From Nicotiana tabacum (taxonomy: Eukaryota > Streptophyta > Magnoliopsida > Solanales > Solanaceae), in NCBI RefSeq assembly GCF_000715075.1, contig NC_134096.1:39753804-39817803 (forward strand): a stretch of DNA of 64,000 bases, given 5' to 3'. Positions 11,857-22,203 of the stretch are shown here, in pieces. The notes beneath the pieces were generated by a model. That model ran no database searches and had not been told where the DNA came from. It saw nothing but the letters and a program-made list of their open reading frames with translations. How positions within the stretch are numbered: the stretch's first letter is position 1; every line of letters starts with the position of its first letter. The translations under genes and the position numbers were made by a program.

Positions 11857-12750
11857 TTATTATTATCGCACGTGAGTTGTCCGTGCAAATTATAGCGCTT
11901 GGGCTGAAGGAGCCCCTCCGGAGTCTGTACACATCCCCAGTGAGCGCAGGTACCTACTGAGTGCGAGTGCCGAGTGCTGAGTGACTGGGAGGCATGAGTG
12001 ATTGTGAGGTATGCCCGAGTGGTAAGAGTGATTGTGAGGTTTGCCCGAGGGGCAATATATGAGTGATGTTTTGCCTGAGGGGCTGTTTATGATTTCATCA
12101 TTTTTGCTCACCTTTGCATTGAGCCTTTGTTTGAAAAACTGTTGGAAAAATGTCTTTAAATGATTTTTACTGGAACTGGGTTTAAACTATCTAATTTGAT
12201 TCAAATCTTGATTTTTAAAAAGCATGTGGTATTTTACTGAGATTTCCTGATACGAACGTTATATGCTTTATTGCTCGTCACTACTGCTCAGTCTTTATTT
12301 ATTATTGTTACTTACTGAGTTGGCGTACTCACGTTACTCCCTGCACCTTGTGTGCAGATTCAGATGTAGCTGGACATAGTAGCGGTTATTGAGTGTTATG
12401 GTTGCAGATTTTCTTGGAGATAGCAAGGTAGCTATTTGGCGATCGCAGCCCCTGCTCTTTTCCCTCTGATCTTCCTCTAGTTGTATTTATCTATTCTCCG
12501 GGTTGAGTTAGCCTTGATATTGTTAGACAAATTGTAGTATATGCTCATGACTATTGACACTTCGATGTCGGGCTTTTCTTTTCCGCACTTCTGTTTTTCT
12601 TTGATTTGAACTCTTTAAATGGAGGTTTTATGTTAAATAACCTTGAAATTATCTTTAAAATGAAAATATTGGTTTGTTTTGGAAATGAGTCGGCTTGCCT
12701 AGTTCCACGATAGGCGCCATCACGACAGGGGTTAGTTTTGGGTCGTGACA

Positions 12751-13500
12751 TCGTAGTCCCTAAAAAGGAAAATAAACTTAGAATGTGCGTAGACTATAAA
12801 GATTTAAACAAAGCATGTCCTAAAGACTCTTTTCCTATGCCAAATATTGATCGCATGATCGATACCACGGCCGGCCACGAGATCCTTAGTTTTCTCGATG
12901 CCTACTCCGGGTACAATCAAATACAAATGAACCCGTAGGATCAGGAAAAGATATCGTTCATCACTAAGTGCGGCACCTATTGTTATAATATAATGCCATT
13001 TGGACTAAAAAATGCCGGTGCCACTTATCAATGCTTAGTAAATCGAATGTTCGAAGAACAAATAGGTAAATCAATGGAGATTTATATTGACGATATGTTA
13101 GTTAAGTCCCTACGACCAGAGGACCATTTGACACATTTGTAGGAGACCTTCGATATACTAAGGAAATACTACATGAAACTCAACCCGGAGAAATGTGCAT
13201 TCGGGGTCGGCTCGGGCAAGTTCCTCGGCTTTATGGTATCAAATTGGGGGATCGAAATCAACCCCGATAAGATCAAGGCAATCGAAGACATCACATTCGT
13301 GGACAATGTTAAGGTCGTACAAAGATTAACAGGGCGTATAACCGCCTTAGCCCGATTCATCTCGAGGTCTTTAGATAGAAGTCACAGGTTCTTCTCACTG
13401 CTCAAAAAGAAGAACCATTTTGCATGGACCCCGGAATGCCAACAAGCATTGGAAGAATTAAAGCGGTACCTCTCGAGCCCGCCACTGCTTCATACTCTGA
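12751..13500 (+). pseudogene. pol: R2 reverse transcriptase (5' truncated by R1)
   Basis: It begins mid-domain at IVVPKKENKLRMCVDYKDLN, directly after the R1 LTR. Blocks: KDLNKACPKDSFPMPNID, FLDAYSGYNQIQMNP, then FGLKNAGATYQ and the catalytic YIDDMLVKS near 13084-13110. TAG stops at 12936-12938 (before DQEKISFIT) and 13140-13142 (before ETFDIL) interrupt it. The thumb part, KLNPEKCAFGVGSGKFLGFM, is in the frame 13173-13655. The KACPKD signature and YIDD place it in the Tat group, distinct from R1. Confidence 0.9.
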
Positions 13501-13930
13501 AAATGGACGAGCAACTCTACTTGTACTTAGCAGTCTCGGAAATCGCGGTAAGTGGGGTCCTAGTTCGAGAAGAGCAAGGTACGCAATTTCTTGTTTACTA
13601 TGTTAGTCAAACTTTAGGTGAGGACGAGACCCAGTACCCACACTTAGAAAAATAAGCGCTTACCCTAATAAGCGCCTCTAGGAAATTAAAACCATATTTT
13701 CAATGTCACCCGATCTGTGTGGTGACTACTTATCCCCTTCGCAATATTTTGCATAAGCCCGAACTTTCGGGCCAATTGGCCAAATGGACCGTCGAGATCA
13801 GTGGGTACGATATCGAGTATCGACCCCGAACGACTATCAAGTCTAAAATTTTAGCAGACTTTGAGGCCGACTTTACGTCAGCCCTCGTACCCGAGGTCGA
13901 AAAGGAACTATTATTAAAGTCGGGTACATC
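13501..13930 (+). pseudogene. pol: R2 first RNase H, degraded
   Basis: The retroviral-type RNase H following RT. YLAVSEIAVSGVLVREEQG corresponds to the family's first catalytic block, but the expected Asp is not visible there. YYVSQTLGEDETQYPHLEK ends at TAA 13653-13655, then ALTLISASRKLKPYFQCHPI continues after the stop. VTTYPLRNILHKPELSGQLA and WTVEISGYDIEYRPR mark the connection region. Loss of the first catalytic Asp is common in Tat elements that carry a second RNase H. Confidence 0.82.
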
Positions 13931-14340
13931 ATCGGGGGTGTGGACCCTCTTCACAGATGATGCTTCGAACGTGAAAGGGTCCGAGCTAGGCATCGTTTTG
14001 AAGCCGCCCACGGGTAATACAATTAGAAAAGCTATCAAAACTTCCAAGTTAACTAACAATGAGGCTAAGTCTGAGGCCATGATTGCAGGTCTCGAGCTAA
14101 CTAAAGGTTTGGGATCAGAGGTCATCGAGGCCAAATGTGACTCCCTATTTGTGGTAAACCAAGTCAACAGAACCTTCAAGGTTCGAGAAGATCAAATTCA
14201 TAGGTACTTGGATAAAATATAGGTGAGTCTACATCGGTTTAAAGAATGGATCCTACAGCATGTGCCTCGAGAACAAAACAGCGAGGGCGATGCCCTTGCA
14301 AATTTGGGGTCATCAGTTGAAGACAACGAGATTAGGTCGG
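13931..14340 (+). pseudogene. pol: R2 second (archaeal-like) RNase H
   Basis: A second RNase H fold downstream of the first: WTLFTDDASNVKGSELGIVL (first Asp), TNNEAKSEAMIAGLELTKGL (catalytic Glu), EAKCDSLFVVNQVNRTFKV (Asp) and HVPREQNSEGDALANLGSS (last Asp). The residue set looks complete. One TAG at 14220-14222 splits it just before VSLHRFKEWILQHV. An additional RNase H of archaeal/plant type is an established feature of Tat-clade elements. Element E in this window has the same arrangement. Confidence 0.87.
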
Positions 14341-15668
14341 GGACTGTCGTGCAACTTTCAAGGTCAGTAATCGAAGAAGGCCACGCTGAAATCAACTCCA
14401 CAAGTCTAACCTGGGATTGGAGGAACAAATATATCGAGTACCTAAAGAATGTGAAGATTTCATCGGACTCTAAGGAATCAAGGACTCTACGTACAAAAGC
14501 CGCACGATTCACAATGGCCGAAGATGGAACACTATATAGAAGGATGTTCGATGGATCACTAGCAATATGTTTGGGACCAGGAGATATCGACTACGTCCTA
14601 CAAAAAATCCACGAGGGCACATGCAGAAAATCATTCCGGTGCCGAATCATTGGTTCACAAAGTCATCAGAGCAGGATACTATTGGGCCGATATAGAAAAG
14701 GATACAAAAGAGTTTGTTCGAAAGTGCGACAAATGTCAAAGGTATGCGCCGATGATTCACCAACCCAGAGAGCAACTCCACTCAGTCTTATTCCCATGAC
14801 CATTCATGAAATGGGGAATGGATATCGTTGGCCCTCTACCATCAGCCCCAGGTAAAGCTAAATTTATTTTGTTTATGACTGACTATTTCTCTAAGTGGGT
14901 TGAAGCACAGGCTTTCGAGAAAATTAGAGAGAAAGATGTCATAGACTTCATTTGGGACCACATTATATGCCGATTTGGGATGCTTGCTGAGATCGTATGC
15001 GACAATGGAAAGCAATTCGTCGATACCAAAGTGACAACGTTTCTCGAAGATCACAAAATAAAAAGGATCATGTCGACGACATATCATCCTAGTGGGAACG
15101 GATAGGCCGAATCGACAAACAAGACCATCATTCAAAATCTAAAGAAAATATTGAATGACGCTAAGGGAAAATGGAGAGAAATATTGCCTGAAGTCCTTTG
15201 GGCGTATCAAGCAACGTCAAAATCCAGTACGGGGGTAACACCGTTATCTTTAGTATATGGCATCGAAGCTCTGATTCCGGTTGAAGTCGGGGAATCTAGC
15301 AACTAGCATCAGGTTTCGATAGATGAAAAACGGAAGAGTCAAATCACGAGGCTATGAATACAAGCCTCGAATTGCTAGATGAAAAATGGGAAGCCGCCCT
15401 CATTCGAATGGCAGCGCATAAACAGCGGATCGAAAGGTACTACAATCGAAGAGCCAATCTTCGACACTTTCAAATCGGGAACTTGATTCTGAGGAAGGTC
15501 ACCCTCAATACTCAAGACCCAAATGAAGGAAAACTTGGCCCGAACTAAGAGGGACCGTATCAGGTCCTTGATATCATCGTAAAGGGATCCTACAAACTTG
15601 GCACGATGAACGACGAACAATTATCAAACAATTGGAACATATCATTCCTCAAACGATATCACTACTAA
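14341..15668 (+). pseudogene. pol: R2 integrase, broken
   Basis: The zinc-binding N-terminus is smeared over a frameshift near 14620-14760. The core restarts at 14806 with MKWGMDIVGPLPSAPGKA (first Asp), CRFGMLAEIVCDNGKQF (second Asp) and STTYHPSGNG, then TAG at 15103-15105 where CAG is expected, then AESTNKTI (catalytic Glu). The C-terminal part returns in another frame at 15354-15548 (LELLDEKWEAALIRMAAHKQ, NRRANLRHFQIGNLILRKV), with TAA 15546-15548 before EGPYQVLDIIVKGSYKL. The end is taken at the TAA 15666-15668 after FLKRYHY. Confidence 0.88.
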
Positions 15669-17151
15669 GGTACGACCTTCTCCATTTTCGTTTATATTTT
15701 ATACTAACCATTTGCATGTGTTTAATCGAAGACACCAAAGGATTCTTCAAACACAAAGTCCTTAGGTCTGAAAGCAAGCGTTGCACTCATTTTCCCTTAG
15801 ACCGGTTTTTGTCCCATATGGGTTTTTCCGGCGAGGTTTTTAACGAAGCAACCATTGTTCGTGCTAAATTCAACAGTATCCGAGGCTCCTTTACAATCAA
15901 CCTCGAATACTGGGGGGCATCACCCTCGGATAGTTACAAGAAAAATACTTTGTGTCGATAGGGTCTCGATAGGAAAAGGACCAAACGGTCAAATGTATCG
16001 TGTCCATGTAGATTACTTGAGCCCTAATGGCAAAACATATATGCATGTATAATCTATTAAAAGAAGTATTTTTCCTTACCAGATGTTCCATGCCTTAGAG
16101 AAATTTATACTTTACAATTTTATACTAATGATCTATTGTGAAAACTGGCTTAAGGGCCGATCACAACTGAAGTTCAAACAATTTACCCTATACTCGGGGA
16201 CTGCCGTCCAAAAAATTGACATGATCGAATTACTAAACCTCGAAATTGTAAGACCCTAAAAAGGCAATCCTCGATTTTATAGGCCACAGCCACCCCACTC
16301 GGGGACTGACACTTTGAACGAGTTCGAAGTATAGCTGGGAAACAAGCTTAAGGGGCAAATCCCAAACTAAGGCTACAGCCAAAATAACACGGTTCGAAGA
16401 CGTCTGAATTCCGTTATAAAATAGGCCTTCAAATATTCTCATAAGCCGGTTAAAAAAGGCAATCCTCGGCTGAATTACTAAGGGTCTTGATAATATCGAC
16501 CCTCGAAAAACCCTAAGGGGTAGCGAATTGTTCGAACTCCCGAACAATTTTGTGCTAAGGCATAACAAAGCAAAGGATTTCGATAACACCAATCCTGGAA
16601 AAACCTAATGGGTACAAATTTATCTCGTGCTAATGCATGACAAATTTTTATGATTAATTTTTAAGCCGAAAAAGGGGAAAAGCCATTCTTTTGAGACCAT
16701 ATCAGCCTAATTCAAGAGCCTAAGGGCAATTTTATTTTTCGAGTTTGAGAAATTGTCCTTACTCAACTAAAACCTAATGGTAACTCTACTTCGAGTTCAA
16801 GCAAGTACTCACTCGATTTTAAAGACTACACTGGTCCGACTTCGGTCTAGTTGCCTAAAGTCCCAAACTTGTGAGCAAAATCTCCATAAGGCATGAAGGC
16901 ATGAATGAAATAAAATTTTCACGAGGCAGGAAATAGAATAAAGACAAGTCAAAGAGATAAAAAAAAGATCTTTTATCTATACGAAAATATTTACAAGGGC
17001 CGATAAGGGTTCCGCACAAAAAATCAAAAGAAATTTGGCCTTTGCAAGTTCGGAAGCCAACCGAGCCTCGAGCTCCTCTATTTTCTTTACCTGAGCTGAG
17101 CTCTTCTCCTTCATGCCTCAAAGCTGACTTTCGACCGATGACAATTGGGCT
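15669..17151 (+). other. Non-coding 3' region of R2
   Basis: No supported gene. ACTCGGGGACTG-type motifs occur near 16195 and 16298, and the stretch is rich in short TCGA-containing words, as in the rest of R2. It separates the integrase end from the 3' end of the convergent antisense gene. Confidence 0.6.
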
Positions 17152-19223
17152 CTAGTAGCCTTTTTTTTCAACAGCAAAGCGGTCCATACTTTCTTTCCAC
17201 CTCAAGGTCTTCGCCTTCATCATGTTGACCTCCTCGCGGAACTGCTCGATCCTCTCAACCTTCTGATGCAACTGTGAGATTGAAATGTTATCCACCCTAC
17301 CCGAATCGAGCCCATGAACTTTTAAGATTTTCATTACCTGCTCGATCAGGTCAGTTTGATCTTGGTGAGCCTTGGCCAACTCGGCTCGGAGGTCCTTGAT
17401 CTCCTCTTCTTTTTGCCCATTGAGAAGTTTAAGGGCATTTCTCTCCTCCGTGAGCCCTCGGAGGTCGGCCTCACATCGGCTCAACTCTGCTCGGGACTTT
17501 GAAAATGCCTGCTGATGGAGCGCCAAAGCCTATATGGAAAAAAGAAAGGAAATTAGACAGGAAGAGAAGAAATAAACTAAGTATGATATCGACAAAGGGA
17601 GTTGAGACTCACCCCATTCAAGGCTTGGTGAGCCTCATCGAAGAGACTCGATGCTTCACTCAGGTCGGTAGCATCCTCGACCCCAATAAAGTAACCACGG
17701 AAGGGGTCCTCCCCTCCATGGGCCCCGTCTACTTCGGGAGTCCTCGTAACTTGGGCCTCCCGAATTGCCTCATCGGAAAACGCATGGAGAATCGGCGAGT
17801 CTCCAATATCTATTGCCCCAAGTGAGCCACTTGGGGTGTTCTCCTCGCTGCGAAGGGCCTCGGAGCCACCCCCCCTTCAGACATACCCGCCTTTCGCTCA
17901 ACTCAGCGGGAGGCATCTTTGATCTTCGACGACTCGGGGACTTTGCCCGAGTCCTTTTCCAAGACCCCCTCGGCTCGAGGCGGAATCTCCTTAACAACCA
18001 CCGACTCAACGGCCTTTGGGGACTCGATGGTTTTCTTCACTCGGGCCCCCAGTTCCGACCAATCGTCTTCATCTTTTTCTTCTTCCTCCCTTAGCCATTG
18101 AATCACTTCCGCAGGCAGGGCAACAATGTCTTTCTTTGGCTTACGAATCGGATTCTTCTTAGGCTTTGGATCCTCGGAGGTTGAGGTCCTTTTCCTCTTC
18201 TTATCCTTCGCCGGCTTTAGAACCGGGGTCGAAGTCCCCTCCTCACCAGACGGAGGCCTCATGACTGCATCCTTGCCCAGGCCTGTACAAAAGAAAATTG
18301 AATAAGTAGAAGAAGAGCATCTTAATCAAATCATCAAATACACAAAAAGTGGGCTTACCATGATTCTTGGCCTCCCATCGGCCCTTTGATAAATCGCGTC
18401 ATGAGCGCTCGGCGTATGTAGAGGTCGAGGCCAGGTTCCGAACCCAACTCTTGAGGTCGGGAATCGCATGGGGAATCCAAGTGACCGCTACATCATGGAA
18501 AAAGACATCGATGAGAAAAGACAAAGGAACAAATAATACATGGAAGCTAACAGTGAGACGGTACTTACGATTCATGTTCCATTTTTCAGGAAATGGCATC
18601 TTCTCGACTGGGATTAGGTCGGAAGTCCTCACTCGAATGAACCGGCCCATCCAGCCTCAATCATTGTCCTCATCTATGCTCCAGAACAACACTTTGGTAG
18701 CCCGACGTTGGAGTTTTATTAACTCGCCTCGATAGAGGCAGGGGCTATACAATCTGATAAGGTGATTGAGGGTGAAAAGGAGCCCCTTGATTTTGCTCAC
18801 GAAGAATCGGAACAGAATAACAATTCGCCAAAAGGAAGGATGGATTTGGCCTAGGGTTATTTGATATTGACGGCAAAAATCAACAATGACGGGGTCGAGG
18901 GGGCCCAGTGTGAAAGGGTAAGTGTAAATACTCAGAAAACCTTCCACATGGGTGGTGGTGTCTTCTTCGGGGGTCGGGATCACCATCTCTTTGCCCTCCC
19001 AATTGCATTCTTTCTTTACCTGCTTAAGGAATCCCTCAATTATCGAGCATATATACCTCGACATTGGCTCGCATCGACCATGAATCGACGAGGCTTTATC
19101 GATCTTGAAATCGGAGTTTAACGCGTACCCCCTAGGAATGCATTCCTCAAGACGGGGTTCCGCCGGCCGGTTGAGAAGATGAAGCAACTTCTTTTTGTGG
19201 ACCGTTTTCGATGTTTTTGCCAT
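17152..19223 (-). pseudogene. Antisense spliced gene of R2 (unknown function), lightly damaged
   Basis: Four exons on the minus strand: 19223-18569, 18487-18359, 18281-17613, 17529-17152, with introns of 81, 77 and 83 bases, each GT...AG. All three junctions keep frame: NMN-(split codon)-VTWIPHAI; KNHG-LGKDAVMRPP; EAHQALNG-ALALHQQA. The product would be ~609 residues: an N-terminal folded part (MAKTSKTVHKKK ... FWRIVILFRFF), a Lys/Arg-rich nuclear-signal-like part (KPAKDKKRKRTSTS), an acidic part, and a long C-terminal coiled coil (ELSRCEADLRGLTEERNALK). Damage: two TGA stops (after IDEDND and YAERS) and a 1-base shift near the C/G run at 17872-17878. Antisense frames between pol and 3' LTR are described for some Tat-clade elements, for example Grande; function is unknown. 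Confidence 0.8.
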
Positions 19224-19594
19224 TTTTGTGTAAGTTTAAAGGAGAGGAAGATAATAGGACTTGTCGTCTGAGAAAGGATTAACAGCAACACTTGAAGATT
19301 TGTGAAAGGGAAGAACTAAAGAGATGTAAAAGCTTTGGAGATTAGAAGGAAGTGAAAGTAAAGTTTGAATCAATGAGGAAGGGTCTATTTATTGGATTCA
19401 CATCGACGATTTAAAGGTACTAGTGACCGACCACCAACTGACACTCATTAATGACTTGGAAAACTATACCGACGGGACATTTCGGTCACTCCCGTCGCTT
19501 ATGTCACGAGAATGACGTCACGACAGGTCGAGGTAGAAAATCAAAGGCTCAATTCGTTTCTTGTCATTTCACTCTAAAAAATGAGGGGACTATC
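19224..19594. other. Region between the antisense gene and the R2 3' LTR
   Basis: It holds the presumed promoter and leader of the minus-strand gene. At its right end is the plus-strand polypurine-like stretch AAAAAATGAGGGGAC (19576-19590) before the LTR. Confidence 0.6.
19386..19393 (-). promoter_or_regulatory. Possible TATA box of the antisense gene
   Basis: On the minus strand ATAAATAG (within CCAATAAATAGACCC) lies 163 bases upstream of the ATG at 19223, so a start site near 19360 would give a leader of ~140 bases. It is outside the LTR, suggesting the gene has its own promoter. Sequence inspection only. Confidence 0.45.
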
Positions 19595-20237
19595 TGTATA
19601 CGGTTAAAATCGGGCCCACCCGATTTTACTACTTGACCGAGACCGGGAGGTTGTATCGAAGGATGGCCCCGTAACGGAACAAACTAAATAATGAGGATAA
19701 GGTGCCGAGTTCAGAATCGAGGTACCTGTCGAGATCGAGGCTAGTAGCGATCGAAGCCAAATGAGACAGACATCGAGCAAGATCGAAGATAGCACAATAA
19801 CAGAAAGGCGAGATATCCGTGACTGGTCGAGGATCATGGCATAAATCTCGGAACAGATCAAATCAGGAACGGTTAATTAGCTAATCATGGGATTTCCTTC
19901 TGTAATTAGAATTATACCATAAGTAGAATTCCTCTACTATTTAAAGGGGGGTTCTAATCATTTGTAGGACACATTGTCGAGAGATATCAAAGAAATATAA
20001 TTCTCTTTCTCGTTTATAGTATTGTTCATCAGCTTGTTATATTTTGATTGTTCTTACATCAACCAGTTCGAGGGTATCCAAACTTGAGGGCTGAGTTCCA
20101 TTCTAACACTGGTTTGCTTTACTTTATAGTTTATTTCTGTTATTAATCTTTATATTTATTAATTGGTATTACGTGAAATTATGTGTCCTTAGAATCACAT
20201 TATAAGTTTAATTGTTATCCAATTTTAAGAGCAAACA
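19595..20237 (+). repeat. Probable 3' LTR of R2 (~640 bp)
   Basis: It starts TGTATACGGTTAAAATCGGG four bases after a purine-rich tract and ends AAGAGCAAACA. It contains a TATA-like CTATTTAAAGG (19938-19948) followed by a leader. The 5' partner is outside the window, so neither boundary is confirmed by comparison. Short LTRs next to a long coding region fit the Tat group. Confidence 0.6.
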
Positions 20238-20610
20238 AGCTGGAAAATGGTAGTGTCAAAACAAGAAGAAGTATATTCTCTAGCACTATACTAAATATAT
20301 ATAGCTAATAAGGAATGCTTCCAACCTCTTAAAAGTTTACCAAAAAGAGGATGAATTGATATACTGAAGATTGGTCCCAATAAAATTATCTTTCGGCGAT
20401 GGATGCAAAAAGTCTATTTCCTAATGGTGGCTTGGTTGTCGATACTATTTGTTGCATGATATTAAGTAACTAGTCAGTACCAATGAATTATTTTTATGGA
20501 ACTAGCTAAGAAACATTTAAACCCTTAGGATAAACATAGCAAATAAAAGAGATCCTTTAGTCAAAACAGAAATAATGTATCCACATTTAATCAATTAATT
20601 AAGAGGTGAG
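20238..20610. other. AT-rich spacer, nothing recognised
   Basis: Unique-looking AT-rich sequence to the right of R2; no frame or repeat supported. Confidence 0.6.
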
Positions 20611-20806
20611 CAGAGCCGGATCCAAGATTTAAATTCTATCGGTTCAATTTTAAGATTTTTATTATTGAATTCATTATATTTTTAAAGTTATAGGTTCATA
20701 TCTACTATTTTTATAATTTTAATGAATTTTTACATATAAATTTTTATTCAGCGTCGAAAATTATAGGTTCAATTGAACCCGTAGCTAGTACGCTACATCC
20801 GCCTCT
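20611..20806 (-). mobile_element. Short non-autonomous hAT element related to 3079-6845
   Basis: A 196 bp element with ends CAGAGCCGGAT and ATCCGCCTCTG, inverted repeats matching at 10 of 11. Read on the minus strand it begins like the left end of the large hAT element and shares the inner palindrome GGTTCAATTGAACC and ATAA-TTTCGAC; its other end matches the large element's right end (GGATCC-AG-ATTTAA). It thus keeps only the two ends, in inverted orientation. Flanks GAGGTGAG (20603-20610) and GAGGGGAG (20806-20813) are a 7/8 match if one base overlaps the element end, so the duplication is only suggestive. Confidence 0.82.
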
Positions 20807-21127
20807 GAGGGGAGGGGTAGTTTTAATTAATTAAATATTAAGTAGGGGTGGTAAGAAAGACAGAATATAAATGGCGCATGCTTGGCAATGGCACATGGTC
20901 ATGTCGGGAAATACTTATTCGTACTTAGTGTTTACACTGATTCAATAAATATATAACACGTATGTATAATTATCATTAAATAATAATTAATTAAAACACA
21001 CTTTCACCTCAATTTATTACTTAATTATTGCGTATTAGTAAGATTTAGTATAATTACCGAGTAAGTTTTTACCAGGTCATATCCCTTTCCTAGAGAAACT
21101 CAAAGCTTCAAGATCATACTTTCCCTT
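20807..21127. other. AT-rich spacer
   Basis: No gene or element recognised; AT-rich, with runs of TTAATTA-type words. Confidence 0.55.
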
Positions 21128-21675
21128 TGGAGTGTACATAGGGCGGGTTGGTTCGGAATTTTCAATTATCAAACCAAATCAATGGTGTCGGATTTTTAAA
21201 TTTATAAACCAAACCAAACCAACAAAGTCGGGTTTTTCAATCTCGGATTTTCTCGGGTTTTTCGGGTTTTCAGATTTTTTTTCGGTAAAACTTCATAGCA
21301 TAAAATATGTAACTTGTGCTCCAAATATTTCTTAAGTCCTAGTAAAATACAACTATATAATGTATTTTTCAAGAAACTAACACAATAATATGAGATAAGT
21401 CATAGAATTATACTAAAATATTCAATAACAAAGATAAAATAATAAAATTACATAAAACTGATAGCATCCTAGGAAGCTCAACTCTATTCAAGGACAAGGA
21501 TGAAGTTTTGGAATCTCAAAGATGGCCTTTAACAAGATGTCAAGCTAAAGAGTTGCAAAATAAGGTCATTAGACTTCAAGTGCAAATAAAAAAACTTTTA
21601 ATTGTGGAGGATGAGCTTAAGACCAAAGGAGATAAATTATACAAGTTTTACAATTATTTGGTGGCCCAAATTGAA

Positions 21676-21980
21676 GTCCAAGAGGAGGAAGATTGGGTCC
21701 CGAACTCGGCCCTTAAAATCTAGCAAAAGGGCACCTAGAAGAGCCCAAAATGAGTTTAAAAGAGGTCCAAATGGGGGTGTTTGAAATGGAGCCCAATTGG
21801 AGTCCAAACTAATGGCCCAAACTAGTAGTTTTAAGGCCACGCCATTGGTTTGGACTCCAATTGGGCTCCATTTCAAACACCCCATTTGAACATCTTTTAA
21901 GCTCATTTTGGGCTCTTCTAGGTGCCCTTTTGCTAGATTTCAAGGGCCGAGTTCGGGACCCAATCTTCCTCCTCTTGGAC
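21676..21980. repeat. Inverted repeat, ~140-base arms with 24-base loop
   Basis: Left arm 21676-21816 (GTCCAAGAGGAGGAAGATTG ... TTGGAGTCCAAACTAATGGC) and right arm 21841-21980 (GCCATTGGTTTGGACTCCAA ... CAATCTTCCTCCTCTTGGAC) are near-perfect reverse complements. None of the other three LTRs of this family (25253, 49030, 52624) has the right arm. Confidence 0.92.
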
Positions 21981-22040
21981 TAAACTAATGGCCTAAACTA
22001 GTAGTTTTAAGGCCCAAATGTACCCCAAAGGGATTTGGCC

Positions 22041-22190
22041 GCCCCTACCTAATTTTGTGACTTTTCTTATTTCTTAGCAACCACCCTACCTAATTTTGAT
22101 GACTTTGTTACCCCTTAGCAGCCCCTACCTAATTTGATGACTTTAGTTACTCCTTAGCAACCACCCTACCTAATTGTAATGACTTTTTAT
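22041..22190 (+). repeat. U3 tandem repeat, four ~41-base units
   Basis: CCTACCTAATT starts recur at about 22044, 22086, 22126 and 22168, just upstream of the TATA box. The same four units are in the 3' LTR of A (about 25675-25825), whereas both LTRs of B have three (about 49438-49545 and 53030-53135). Confidence 0.85.
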
Positions 22191-22203
22191 GCCTTAGTAC
22201 TCC

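Larger units (their letters stand above)
1..12750 (+). mobile_element. Ty3/gypsy chromovirus R1 (Del/Tekay type), 5' end off window
   Basis: This is one LTR retrotransposon reading left to right: partial 5' LTR (1-788), primer binding site, gag, protease, RT, RNase H, integrase, chromodomain tail, polypurine tract and complete 3' LTR (9755-12750). Positions 1-788 align with the end of the 3' LTR; by hand I counted about 20 mismatches over roughly 390 bases, near 5 percent, so the insertion is not recent. A hAT transposon (3079-6845) interrupts pol. The right flank at 12751 is the reverse transcriptase of another element, R2, so R1 inserted into R2. The left flank and its target duplication lie outside the window. 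Several stops and frameshifts make it non-functional. Clade placement rests on the C-terminal chromodomain and ~3 kb LTRs. Confidence 0.93.
9755..12750 (+). repeat. 3' LTR of R1 (2996 bp)
   Basis: It starts TGTAACGACCCGACCGGTCG after the polypurine tract and ends GGTCGTGACA, giving TG...CA ends. The terminal 795 bases align with 1-788. The LTR carries a GC-rich block with recurring CGCAGGTGCG-type motifs (about 10420-10760) and a 73 bp tandem duplication (11711-11856). A possible TATA-like AAATAGAAC lies near 10780-10790 downstream of the GC-rich block. The frame at 10311-10607 is a by-product of the GC-rich repeats. Confidence 0.92.
12751..20237 (+). mobile_element. Tat-clade Ty3/gypsy element R2 (3' portion)
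   Basis: R2 is the host of the R1 insertion. Its 5' LTR, gag, protease and the RT start lie left of the window. Visible parts: RT, RNase H, a second archaeal-like RNase H, integrase (to 15668), a ~1.5 kb non-coding stretch, an antisense spliced gene (17152-19223) and a short 3' LTR (19595-20237). Dual RNase H and extra genes between integrase and the 3' LTR are known traits of the Tat clade. Codon and stop pattern show an old, decayed copy. Confidence 0.9.

Noticed and set aside
13730..14512. Minus-strand frames of 149 and 104 residues
   Set aside because: Antisense shadows of the R2 second RNase H; unlike the 17152-19223 gene they show no intron signals and no domain.
18367..19121. Plus-strand frames of ~86-122 residues over the antisense gene
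   Set aside because: Shadows of the minus-strand exons; the spliced minus-strand reading explains the region better.
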